From Polytrichum commune (taxonomy: Eukaryota > Streptophyta > Polytrichopsida > Polytrichales > Polytrichaceae), in NCBI GenBank assembly GCA_950295325.1, contig OX485805.1, positions 56,632,758 to 56,696,757 on the forward strand: a stretch of DNA of 64,000 nt, read 5' to 3'. The number at the start of each line of letters is the position of its first letter. Position 1 is the first letter of the stretch. Shown piece by piece: positions 49,501-60,970 of this stretch. The notes under the pieces were generated by a model. The model saw nothing but the letters and a program-made list of their open reading frames with translations. It searched no databases and was not told where the DNA came from. Position numbers and translations under genes: made by a program.

Positions 49501-49920
49501 TGTTCCCTGGTAAGTGAGAGGATGGAGCCAACAAATTCATGGACACTCATGACCGCCTCACACACTATGAGGACAAGATGCAGCAAAAATACTGAGACAA
49601 GAACCTACGCAGCAAAGCAGGAAGGATATTGTGCATTTGAAAACCTGGAGCTTATGTGGGAGAGTGCACAGGATTGGAGATGATGCGTGCCTAACCATTG
49701 TGATGGGAGATGCAGTGGAGTTGAGAAGCTAATTGCACAAACACACGTGAGTTGGGGTGGGGTGGAGTGGAGTGGAGAAGAGATGAGAGGCGTACCGGAA
49801 AGACGCCGCTACATTGGACACAAGGACGCTGGAGAGGACGGCAACGAGAATCAGAAGGCTGGAAGGAGTTAGCACAAGTCTACGGCCACATAACGAGCAT
49901 CCTGCAAGTAGACTCGCCAT
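46545..49920 (-). CDS. Classical arabinogalactan protein, signal peptide plus GPI tail, four exons
   Basis: Joined from four exons: 49920-49796, 49226-48778, 46959-46799 and 46631-46545, giving 273 aa. Exon 1 (MASLLAG...) is a signal peptide with a long LLILVAVLSSVLV core. Exon 2 begins IEDLGQKYEAG and is rich in YAP, PAP, AP/SP/TP and VPAP repeats. Exon 3 (VPTPAFAPAPTPEFAP...) continues this. Exon 4 encodes 28 residues ending in the hydrophobic tail SIVALSLLVALFL followed by TAA, typical of a GPI-anchor signal. All junctions have GT-AG ends and compatible phases: CG/G makes Arg, G/TG makes Val, and the last is phase 0. Known role of the family: hydroxyproline-O-glycosylated, GPI-anchored proteoglycans at the plasma membrane and wall. 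Tyr in the YAP motifs is also extensin-like. Reading exon 3 through its donor would give a 246-aa form without the anchor. Extra exons inside the 1.8-kb intron cannot be excluded. Confidence 0.85.
46632..46798 (-). other. Intron 3 of the AGP gene
   Basis: 167-nt intron, donor TCG/GTATAA, acceptor CTATGTTGCAATGCAG. Its removal joins the proline-rich part in frame to the GPI tail; retention stops translation at TAA two nucleotides after the GT, giving an unanchored product. Confidence 0.8.
46960..48777 (-). other. Intron 2 of the AGP gene
   Basis: Donor CCAG/GTTTGA, acceptor ACTTCTCCAG, 1818 nt. Filled largely with degenerate tandem units described separately. No convincing additional proline-rich exon was seen inside it. 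Confidence 0.75.
47860..48690. repeat. Degenerate tandem repeat, about 181-bp period, in AGP intron 2
   Basis: The motif ATTGTTCCCTGG recurs at 48266, 48447 and 48627 (spacings 181 and 180), each followed by GATGAAGCCAA, AATTCATCGACACTC and CATGACCACCTGA-type blocks. More diverged units lie at about 47860 and 48090. A further unit sits at 49499 in intron 1. Confidence 0.85.
49227..49795 (-). other. Intron 1 of the AGP gene
   Basis: Donor CCG/GTACGC and a good pyrimidine-rich acceptor (TTTCCTCCCAG). It contains one copy of the 181-bp repeat motif and a decayed copy of the exon 2 tail at about 49555-49680. Confidence 0.8.
49555..49680 (-). pseudogene. Decayed copy of the AGP exon 2 tail inside intron 1
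   Basis: This stretch resembles 48690-48830, which spans the exon 2 donor: both carry GACAAGAA...GCAAAGCAGGAAGGAT, then TTGTGCAT, then a CCTGGAGC.TATG.GGGAG block. Here the proline codons are broken. It appears to be a duplicated exon end that travelled with the neighbouring repeat unit. Confidence 0.6.
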
Positions 49921-50519
49921 GTTGATCCCTGCACAACCTGGAACAGGGCATTTTGCACAGGAATGACTCCTGTCAATACTATCTTCCGCCAAGCTCGCAA
50001 CTATCAATTGTCTAGCCATGCCTACAGTCATTTGACAAAATCGGGCCCTTCACCAGTATCCCAGCCCCCATGATCGGATTCTTCAAACCATATGTATTTC
50101 TCACATCAGGCTCCAGCTAGGCTATGGCATTATAATGGACGTACCTCAACCCTGCGACCTGTCAATGTCGAGCTTGTGACACTTCAATGCTTATTACAAC
50201 TTTGCAACGTGGTCGAGCTTGCCCAAAGAAGAAGGAACTGCCAATTCCTTGCACTGATTAATGACCTGTTGTCAATGAACGAGAAACATCAAAAGCTGTA
50301 ACACCAATCGAGCAGCTCTGAAATGTCTGGACACTAGACATAGCCAGCTCGAAGCACGCAGGAGGGCTATATAATTCTATCCTTGGATTCTGTAGCTAGC
50401 CACGATACAAAGCTGAGAATGCACATTAGTACAGCAGCCACCTCTCCGCGGCGAACTCAACGTCTACACAATATTCAGCTGATTCAATACTACACTGCTA
50501 AGACTAGAAATCCTTTCTC

Positions 50520-50617
50520 CGACCACATCCAGCCAAAGCTTCAACCTAGCTCACCATAAACAAAGAAGTCCAGCTTTCTACCATGCTTTCATGCACAATG
50601 CAGCAAATCCTCTCAAC

Positions 50618-50650
<33 letters not shown>

Positions 50651-50914
50651 ATGTAGGCCTCACAAGGTTGCAATTCTCAATGTAGATTAAAGCCTTCAAA
50701 GCAGGTTGGCATTCCAGTAGAGCACACATTCTGTAGCTGAAGTCTACACCTCTAACATTAGAAGTACTTACGACCACATCCAGCCAAAGCTTCATGCTAG
50801 CTCACCATAAACATAGAAGTCAGCAAGTCCTCTCAACCCACCCACACACAGATACACACACACACACAATGTAGGTCCGAGTCTCAAGGTTGCAATTCTC
50901 AATGCAATGCCTTG
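50520..50914. repeat. Direct duplication with CA microsatellites upstream of the AGP gene
   Basis: CGACCACATCCAGCCAAAGC at 50520 recurs at 50771 (251-bp spacing), followed in both by CTCACCATAAACA, a CA run, AATGTAGG and CAAGGTTGCAATTCTCAATG. The first copy has (CA)14 at 50621-50648; the second has shorter, interrupted CA runs. Confidence 0.85.
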
Positions 50915-51386
50915 AAGGGGGTGAGTCTAGTAGCAGCTGGAAGTTCTAACCTTGATGCATCACAAAAAGTGTGGGTGGCCTACCTCTTAAGTTAAAGGTG
51001 CAGTGAGGCCAGCAGCAACGGCAATGCGCTGGTGCAATGCAACGGTAGGCTGCGCAGGGCTAAGTAGTACTACTTCACACAGACATACATACTCCTCTCT
51101 CTCACACACACATACACACACCCCGAGGGATTGACATAAGTTTCAGTGATTGATGAAGTGAAGGGGCTCTGACTGCAGTGTGCACTGAGGAGGCTGCAGC
51201 TGGGGTCCCACAACGGACACACTCTGATCCACCCTGCATGCCCTGACACCTTCGTAGACTCTAAGCTCCTCCTATGGCAGCAATAAGTTAGAGCTAGAAT
51301 CTAAGTTAGAGGAGGTAAGTTCATCACCTCATGACTTAGCTGGTCCTTCCAGATCCTCTCTTTCTCTCTCTCCCCCCCTCCCTCTA

Positions 51387-51586
51387 CACCGGTTATGGTA
51401 TTTAGAGCCACTTACTGTTTGGAGTTACGCATTGTAGTGCTATATCAAGTAAAGTCATTTGTGTCATTTGTGTTTTATATTGTCCGAATAACCTAATCAA
51501 CCTTAAGCATTGCATTCTGGAGTAAGAAGTTGCAGTGTTGCATGATTTCAAACAGTAACAGACACTGGATATCATAAAGGATACAG
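51387..51586. mobile_element. TA-flanked MITE, short form
   Basis: 200 bp, ends CACCGGTTATGGTATTTAG and the complement of GATATCATAAAGGATACAG, flanked by TA (51385-51386, 51587-51588). The subterminal GTTTGGAGTTACGCATTG block pairs with its partner near 51540. Confidence 0.7.
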
Positions 51587-53590
51587 TAGGTAGACTCGAG
51601 CAACTGCATACAAGTAAAACTTGAACTAACTTAGGAGTCTCGCTAGGTTACGTACTTAAAGTTGACATGTGTCACTTGGATATCTCTATCTCTTCTCGCA
51701 GGATATGAAACATGCAATTAGTGCTAGATGATTGACAGATCCAAATCATGGCTGTAGCCACCTGCCTCATAATTTTCAGAGAACGTGTGCATATCTCATT
51801 CATTATCAAAGTGAAGAGTTTGAGTGATGCCCGTTAAGTGGTCATACTGATTCCTCAAATCATGTTGACTATTGTGCCTAGAATGGTTAGCATGTTTTGG
51901 ATGGTCTAACCTCCTTTTCAACGCATGTCTTTTCGTGTCCGTTTCTAGATCCATACCAAACCACATACCACTCAAACATAGGTGTCTAGATTATTGTGTA
52001 AGTTAGAATTAGGCAAGTCTATGTTATGTTGCAAGTCTACTTGTATAGAGAGAATTATTGCATACGAGTGTGCGTAGTTGCATACCTCTCATTAGCCCTA
52101 AATAATGTGCAGCTTGGAGTTTAGTTTCTTTTAGTTGATTTGACACTAGAATTAGTTTTTAAAACCTTGAATTCGTCAAGTCTAGGTCATTTGAGATGAA
52201 TCATTCATAAACATATAAGGTCCACAAAGTTTCTATGTTGGATGGGTGAGAGGTATATTCATATATAAAATAACTCTCTTTCTCCTACTTGTACTAGCAA
52301 AGTTTGCTAGTTATATTACTACACAACCATGGATGCCTAGAAATGGCAAGAGGGAACTATCGCATACAAACATACCTCTCATTTATCCAACATAAAATCC
52401 TTGAAATAATATGAAATCTAAAGGTTACTTTCTTTCAATGATTAGACATCATAATTAACAAGGACTTCAATAAATATGGACAACTACTTGCCCAACTTAT
52501 ATAATGCATTTGAAGGTCTTTTGTGCCATCAAAAGATACATTGTTTTATTTATGGAAAGATACATGAAGAATATGACAAAATGCAATCATACATACTTTG
52601 AGACGCAATGTAGTCAAATAATCACCTTAGAAGTGTATATTTTTGCAAATAACATAATGCACTTGTAACCATAACATGTTGTAACAAGAGATGCAATCTA
52701 TATCAAGACTAGTAATTATCATTTTTATTGTAAGATCCCATGATAAAAGTGCACGTACACATCCTTCTTTCTGTCCAAAACTCATGCCTAAGTCTAGGTT
52801 TACTTAAAACCCAATCACTTAGCTTCTAAAGGCTTTGAATTATTCTAGTCAAAGTCGTTTGAGATGAATCTACACAAACCTATAGGGGGTTTAGTTTTTA
52901 TATTGGATGGATGACATACATGCTTTTATGTGATAATCTCTCCTCTACTTGGCAACCATGCCCAAGGGTGGACTTTTCATTGAAAACCTAAATGACGTTT
53001 GTGGGTCACTGTGAATTTAAACCCCCTATATACAAGAAGTGTATAAAGAAAAACACAAATTGCGTATGTACTAATTGCGTGCTAGAAAATTGACTCATGT
53101 ATTTATACTAAGTTTTTTTTCATTTTAATGAGATAAATGCCTACACTACATACAAGATAGAAATTATGAAATAAATACGCCTTTATTACATATGATATCC
53201 ACTTTCACTTTCCAATGAGGAAATCATTGAATATTTTTTCATTCATAGCATGTAACTCAATAATTGCATCAAATAATACCCCTTCTTGCACTCACATTAG
53301 TTTGTACATGGTAGGAAGAGTGCACCCACTGGGCAACCATGTAAGTTGAAGGTGAAAATATTTAAAATTCTTTATCCTTCAACCCAAAAGCCTCACAAAA
53401 TTGGCATCAGAACTTCAACTTAATCAAGTGAGACTAAAATGAGATGAGATTTCCCATAAACCTCTAGTGGTAAGTTCTTATAGTCCCCTAATATGGTTAC
53501 TAGAAATCCTAATCCATTTAGCGCCTCTCTCTTTTTGGCCATATGAAAACACATGTAATTTTCAATCAAGATTTTGTTCCCTCTCACACA

Positions 53591-53790
53591 CCAATTAGTG
53601 TTACTATTCAGAGTTACGTAATGCAATAACGTCTTGCTGAAGTTACTCATGAGTTCAAAATTTACTAACAAAACTTCAGTAGGTTGTTCATACATTATAA
53701 AACACAAATGACAATGCTTGGCAAAATATTGAATTTGCATTCAATAGTTATAGCATTGCGTAACTTAGGATAGTAACACACACTAGTTGG
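53591..53790. mobile_element. MITE with related subterminal repeats
   Basis: 200 bp with inverted ends CCAATTAGTGTTACTATTC and GATAGTAACACACACTAGTTGG, continuing into GAGTTACGTAATGCAAT / ATAGCATTGCGTAACTT. A truncated relative is present at about 61870-62010. The outermost ends differ from the CACCGTTTATGG group. Confidence 0.7.
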
Positions 53791-54318
53791 AATAATCAGT
53801 GTATTTGTACATATGGAGCAGGTTTCATGCCATGCTTCTTTTTACTACATTAAATTAAGGGCTAACCCTCAATAGTATCATAGGGTGGTGAAATCAATAG
53901 CCCCATTGGTCCCATTAGCATTTTGGCTTCCAATAGTGCTCCGTTTTGATGGGTCCACCATCATTTCATTTGACGAGTTACTTTTATTGTGCCTTATACT
54001 GTGATTGATAATATCAACAACTACTTTTCAAATCACATGTTGAGAAAATTTCAATCTTTCACACAAAATTGAAGATCAAATCGTTTTCTTTCAAAAATAA
54101 ATATAGAGAAGTTTGAACTCCTTACAAGATTTACTCCAAACTAAGAACTCATTGATTCCTCATGTCGTGCCATAACTCAAATACTACCCTCCATTCCATA
54201 TTCTCCACCTCTTATCCCGCATAATGATACTCACATTAAAGCATCCAAAGTGTCCAACTTCAATGAAACTCACAAGTGGCTCTTAATAGCATTTTGTTTG
54301 AAAATCCCCTTGCACAAA

Positions 54319-54927
54319 TTACAATAATTGAGAGAATGACAAGTACTTTTGCCAAACTTTCATGAGATGTGACCAATTGGTATACCACTCTTTGATGTCC
54401 CCACAAAATTGCATTGTCTCATACAATGATTTGTTTGCACATTTATGCCTCAAAGCTTCAACAAACTCAAGCAACTTGGTTGTAATTGCATCACTTTCAA
54501 TGGCTGTCAATCCAAAATATATGACCGATCTCTCCAACCATTGCTTTGACATAGGTATACAAACAACCTCATCACTTGGATAATGCTTTGGACTAAAAAA
54601 TATTAATGCATTGAAAACAAGTAAATTAGGATACCTCTTGTTCAAGCTATCCACAATTGCTTGCACATACATAGCTCCCATCTTCTTGTATTCTTCTAGT
54701 GTGTCATCCTTATCAAAAAAATTGTCCGTGATGCATGGGATGATTGTGCCTTCAACATCATCATTTGCCCTCCGTCTTAACACACCATCCACCCAAGCTT
54801 GAGACAAGAACAAACCCAAGTTCTTGGTCGACCATCCAAAATTAGGTCCATGGCCACATAAAAAACATCTCTTCAAAATAGAATATGATGAATCCAAAGT
54901 TGATCTAATTGCTAAAACATCAACCAA
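54319..54927 (-). pseudogene. hAT-like transposase-derived fragment
   Basis: 202 codons open but without an ATG at the front (the first codon is TTG). The part from EEYKKMGAMYVQAIVDSLNK through a phenylalanine-rich FNALIFFSPKHYP to the WYTNWSHLMKVWQKYLSF end resembles the C-terminal half of ZNF862-type, hAT-derived proteins: a helix with R(Y/F)P, a ...F..P...P strand, then W..L. No BED finger or DDE core is present. Likely a transposon relic; family assignment rests on pattern recall. Confidence 0.5.
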
Positions 54928-57900
54928 GTTATATTGAAATTATCAATTCAATTTATTTAGTTCCTCCAACACATCCACCACGAGATGAAGCATAAATTAA
55001 ACCTAGAGGTTGTAGCTTGATGGTACCAATAGGCATCCGCCACTTGGAATGCATCCAATACCAGTAGCATATAATACAAAATCTGCTCCAGAAGCCAACT
55101 CTGCTAGGCTTTGCCCCTATTGGTTGCTTCTCAACACCCATCTCACACCAAACCAAAACTATGACTTGGACATGATTCATAATTGTTCCTTTAAGGATCA
55201 TATAAATAACTTTTCTACATACATACTCCTATGGTAAGATGCATTCACAAAAGTGCAAATTCAATTTCATGATTTTACAACCAATTTAGCAATAGGTTCT
55301 ACCAATTTCATTGGAATCATGAACCAAGTTCACTATATGGGCATAGTTCACCATCGTGATTTAGTACCCATATTCACAACTTTACAAGATCAATTTCATG
55401 AAGTATATAATGTTATTTCACAAAAAACAGTGAAACATGTATAAGATTCTCCTAATCACTCCACACAACTAGCTTCTAATCGATCCTAGTGTCAGACCTA
55501 GTACGAAGACAATGTTTGGAGGCTCTTACCAACAACTAGATGATGAAACAACCAGATGTTGCGCCGCACAACTGGACACCGCACTCCAACCACATTCTGC
55601 ACTTTGCTTGCACAGCCAACACAACTCTTCCCACGATCAAATCTACAACCATACTACACTCTCAAATCCACGAGATTGCGCGCTCCAACTACATTGGGTT
55701 TGTGTTGCTTGCTCAAATGTACAGTGATCAAAGACCAAAGAAGAACCAACAGTACTTGCTTTTGACTTTAAGATATTGTAATGAAAGACCAAAGAAAAAC
55801 TGACATCAAGGCTAGAGGCTTCTAGGTTAACACATAACAAAGAGGCACCAATGAATAATGAGAAGACAAAGAATGTGAAAGAGGAGGCAAGAAGTTGAGA
55901 AGTTGAAATACAAAAACCATATAGTGCAAAAATATTTATAAAATTGATATGGAAGATTCATGAAGTTGCTAAAGGTAAAGGTCGAATATCATGAAATTGA
56001 GTTATGCCACATGTCAAGTTGGTTTAGAAGAATTGTGAACTAATTAGAAGGTTCATGAAATTGGTAGAACACTCCAGTAACATTCGTTGGAAGGTTCATG
56101 AAAGAGCTTGGAACCTTCATGAAACCGAGTTTGCATTTTTATGTGTCATTATTGGATTATTGTAGATTTTTGATATTATAATTTTTTAATTATGTCAGAA
56201 ATATACATTGCTTATACATTTCAGACCTCCATGGATTGCCACATTGCGGAATATGCAACCATATTGTGTTTAGCAATATATAGACAACCATACATAGGAA
56301 ACCATGCATGTGTCGCTTCCATAGTGGCGTAAATAATTTTGTGATCACTGATTTTGGTGTATACTTAAACTCGTCCATTAAGAGAGAGAGAAATGCAAAA
56401 AATTGTTTTATAATGTTAAATGATAACTATTATAAAAATATAACATTATAATGGCAAACATAAAATTATTATTAAGATCCACAATAATATTATGTGGGAG
56501 TGACAATATTTCATGAAATATCCCACACATTCAATCTGAATATCCACATTCATAACATTGTTATGGATATGAATATTATTATGGATATGAAATTAGAAAC
56601 CCCCGAAAATTTCTTGTGAGGTCCAATTGACTTCAATTGATCCTCGACCTTAGTAGAGGAGATTTATTTTTACTCTAAGCCCTTGTTTCCATGATCACTG
56701 AGTTTTCATAGACGCCACAAAGCCCAAATTATTTACTCATGGCTCGTAGATTTGGTTATGCAACACCTATATTTTGGGTGCAGTAAAAATCCCTCCATTC
56801 TAAGTTTACTGGTGATTCACACTAAACTAATTTCATTAGACTAATTTGGGTCTATAAACATGACTTAGGTGTTTCTAAATCAAAAATTAGCGATCACTAG
56901 GGCCTTTGTAGGAATCTATGTTTTCACCCTCCATGATGGTAGGTGCTGTGAACATGTACCTTCACTAGGTTTATCATAAGTACATTGATTATCCCACTTA
57001 GTGTGTGTGTGTGTGGTGCTAGTTCCTGTAACACACACTATTTTGCCAAACCTCAAAATTCGTGGGGGCTAAATAATTTCTACTGAGTGATACGAAATTA
57101 ATGAATACATGTTCATTTACAATGCCTTGTGAGAAAATTAACACATACCCTAAGATGTTTGTAGAGTGCATAATTCGTTTTGTTGAGCTCAAAGAGCCTT
57201 CTTCTCCTCCTCCTCCTCCTCCTTTTCAGTCGGCGCCACTCAATCCTAAGGCATCTCCTAACACTAAGAAACCAAAACAAGTTGTATTGAAAGTTTCCGA
57301 CACTTTGACAATTTGAGCTCTCCTGAAACCCTAGGTCTTTTGGTGGCACTAATTTCATAGCGAAAGAAATTGTGTATCACCTTCACTAATTTCCCACCCT
57401 CACTATCAACAACAACAAGATGATGGGCCATTGTATAAGTAATCACACAAGGTTGTTGCCACTTTCATACTCATTTTCGTTGTCACTTACAAGTTGTGAC
57501 TGATGTGATCACTAGCTTATAGTGTTCGCATTTCATCCAAATTAATAAACACTTTGTCACCCCAATGATGAACTAGCCTCGTCCTTTCAACTTCACAAGG
57601 CAACATCCAAAAACCTATGATTAATGGTGTTTGAGAGAGATGGGTCGCTTATTAAATCACCCCCCTCCAAGGGGGGGCAGGGCCTCACATCGGTCATTAG
57701 GGTGCAGAAAGGATGGATGAAGTTAGGGTTGTACATAAGGTTAGGGTTATTAATTGCATATACTTGGCAAGTAAAGTTAGAATTTTCCACCTAAGAGAAA
57801 TCATATCTAACAAATCTGCTCACAAGTGGTGACATCCTCCAATGTAAGGGCCACTTCACACACGAGCCAAGAGCCGTGACCATTAAATTGTGAGAGCCCA

Positions 57901-60349
57901 AAAGAAAGTGTCCAAAGGTCGTCCCAACACACCTCCAAAACCATGTAGTGTGGTCACGGACCCTCAAGTGTAGGGTGAAGTCATATGTGACCAATCTCTC
58001 AACCAAATGTTATTTCCATGAATTTCTATTCATGCGGGTCCTCATGCATGATAAAATAGAATTTATTAACGGTTGTGAGCGTTTGGAATGCCATGGTCTC
58101 CCGGTTTTGTGTTAGGCCTACCTCCAAGAGGTGGTTATCGAAAAAAGCCCAAGTGACCATTAACATGATCCATTTGATGCCATGTAGGAATCCATGTAGA
58201 CCTTACATCCATCTTGCATTCACATACTCCGTTGGTCCCTCAAGCGTAGAGTGAAGCGAACTTGGACCGGCTCCGCCTTTTCCACCAATGAGAGTGCTTG
58301 AAGTGTAATGGTCACGGGCTCTCAGTCTCGTGTGTGAAGTGGCCCTAAGTAGACTAGGAGAGCTTAGAAGTTACTTGACTTTCATTTTGAAAGAAACTCA
58401 AAATTTAACTCACATATACCTCATGTTTGTTGAGATACTTTTGAGGGAAAAAAAATTCTGTTTTCAGAATGTTACACTTCAACAAAATACCTAGACTTGT
58501 AACTAATTTCTGGAGGACCTTCAGGAGTCCAATCCACCTGCTACTAATCTTTGCCAGTAATGAGAAAACTGAGATTATTACTATACATATTGCCAAACTA
58601 TGAGCATTTGTGTAATGCCATTAATGTTGAACCTAACTTATGTCTCATAGTACCCAACTCTGAAATACCAACTTGCAACTAGGCTCAAATGTTTCATCCT
58701 TAGGTAGAGAACCCTTATATGGTTACTTTTTCGGACTAGCCCACTTCTCCTAGAAAATGAAAAATGCAATTAGTACAAAGTTGGTCAGTGAACCCAAATT
58801 GAGGTTGTAGCCACTTTCCTTATAAATGCTCACTTTTCTCATAGCTTATATGATTGTCTTATTCGTCATCTAAGTGAATATTCTCGTGCTCGTGAAATGT
58901 CATATACAGTAGACATACCCATTTCTGATAACCCCCCAATCTTGATACATAGAGTCCCCTAAAGTTGTGAAGTTTCACAGATGCAACCATCGTTTACTAA
59001 CGTGGGAAAAGCTATGAAGAATCACACATGTAGCAGCCACATGCGGCGTGATGGAAACAGTGGTTAAAAGGGCACGGATTGTACTCAAGTTTTCATCTCC
59101 TAGATATTAGAAATAAGTCGACCTATGTTGTGAATATGAGTTGGGAGCAAACCCTACTTTTGAAAATTTGCATTAATTTCAAAAACTTTGAATTAAATTG
59201 TGGTTTTTTAGTTGAACATTGTGATATCAATTCTCAACCTCACACATGTACTACAGTTGTGCAAAATTGCTTAGGTTGATGAAAATGGGTATGTCTACCT
59301 TAGGTCCCCTCCAAACATATGTTTATTGAACCTAGAATGGTTATGATATTTTAGACACACAACCCAATCTCGTTCAAACACGCGTCATTTTTAATATCCA
59401 TTTTTGGAGCTACACCAAACCACATTCCACTCAAATATAGGTGCCATAACTTAATGAGAGAAGTACTCCAATACGTTGTGTCTACATCATGGGTAGGTGC
59501 AAATCAACATGTCAAGGTGGATGTGTATAGTACTATAAAAGCCATTGATCTTTCTACTCTCCTCTATAAGTGCCGGAAGGCCATAAATGTCAAAATGAAT
59601 TGTTGTCGTCCAAGCTCCATTCATGTTATATCATTTCACCTGGTCAATTTCATGCCTCCATCATAATATGTAAATTTCCTAATTTGTGTTTTATATAATT
59701 CTAATATTTTGTGCTTTTAGAGTTCATTAAGGTGTTCATGGTCCTCCCACGGTATTTGCAAGGTCCTTCCAATGCCTCACTTTGGGGGGGGGGGGGGGGG
59801 GGGTATATCGTGGCCTTCGAAAAGGTAAGAAGATGCTTTGATCTTCTTTATCGGACACCGACATTTTGAGTGTTGTGTGGTTAGGCGTGCATCTAACAAT
59901 GACATCACATGTTCAAAGAGACACGTGTTTAAAGATATTGGATTACATGTTCAATATTCAAGATCTATTCAAGGTTCAATAGTTAGGGCATCGGGTCATT
60001 GGCATTACGAACGGACACTTCATTCACGCCGGCCCCTTGCTAAAAAGGGACCGGAGTTTCTATCTATCTTCAATAGTCATCAAAGATTGGATGGATTTAT
60101 ATATGATCAGTTACTTGAAGAAAGAGAATCCTCACTTTGATGATATGAATATATGCATACGAGCTCCGAAAATTGAGAGGAAAATGGTTATGGGTTTGAT
60201 GGTCTAATCTTACAACATGTTGAGTATTTCTTTAGCAAAATGAAGTTGAAGGAGTCGCCAAAGCCTCTATATCGATAGTTACTCCTTGAAGTTGTTTAAC
60301 CAAATATAACACTTCATGAAGGGAACAATAACATCAGATTAGCAATAGT
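54928..60349. other. Repeat-rich intergenic DNA
   Basis: 56473-56600 is a foldback relative of 3926-4068. 57009-57014 onward is a short GT run. 57846-57900 and 58305-58345 are dispersed-repeat blocks. A (CTC)n stretch at about 57203-57222 encodes a run of prolines in a 71-codon frame (57101-57316) that I cannot support as a gene. Confidence 0.5.
59862..60190 (+). repeat. Dispersed repeat family, copy at 59.9 kb
   Basis: GTGGTTAGGCGTGCATCTAAC ... ACACGTGTTTAAA ... CATACGAGCTCCGAAAATTG, collinear with 39186-39410. A 20-base G run (59784-59803) lies just upstream. Confidence 0.75.
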
Positions 60350-60353
60350 TACT

Positions 60354-60966
60354 GGGTGCAAGCATGGTAAAGTGGACCAAAAAAATGCTCTGGTATACTA
60401 AAACCATAATTTTTTTGGTCAAAGGCCTAAAAGTAGTAGCAAAGAGTTATTTAAATTGGAATTTTTTTTATGATGACCTCTATTGTTGTGTTAAATACTC
60501 AAATGTAGAATATCAAGTTGAGATCTTCAATACTTAGCATCAAAAGTGATGCTCAAAAACAAATGGTTGAGTCTGGTTTTGGATGTAGATTTCATGACCT
60601 TAACTATTTTGAAGTTAGAATTTTTTTGTATTCCTTGAATTCATTATCTACTTGAGGGCATCACCACAAAACTTTGTAAAAAACTATCAATTTAATGTAA
60701 TTTTATCATATTTTAAACAAAATTTAGACAATCACTTATTCAATATCACCTACTTGCATGCCACTTGCACCGTCTTCTAAAATAGGTAGACTTTTCTTGG
60801 AATTCTTTTTGTCATCACAAATTTCTTGGCTTTGTAGATCAAGATGTTTTAAAAATGTCTATGGTTTATTTCTTCACAAAATTCAAAGTTAGTACATAAA
60901 ATTAAATCACTTTCACTTAACACTAGGCAGGGATCAGGAGTTGTCCACTTTACCGTGCTTGCACCC
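60354..60966. mobile_element. Inverted-repeat element with TACT target duplication
   Basis: Ends GGGTGCAAGCATGGTAAAGT and the complement of ACTTTACCGTGCTTGCACCC (24-bp repeats, one mismatch), flanked by TACT at 60350-60353 and 60967-60970. The 613-bp AT-rich body shows no coding potential. Superfamily unassigned; 4-bp duplications are unusual among common plant DNA transposons. Confidence 0.7.
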
Positions 60967-60970
60967 TACT

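Noticed and set aside
57101-57316. 71-codon ORF with a proline run
   Set aside because: The proline run comes from a (CTC)n microsatellite, the rest is unrecognised, and a Lys/Arg-rich shadow lies on the other strand.
59784-59803. 20-base G homopolymer
   Set aside because: Simple homopolymer; length may also be a sequencing artefact, so no function is claimed.
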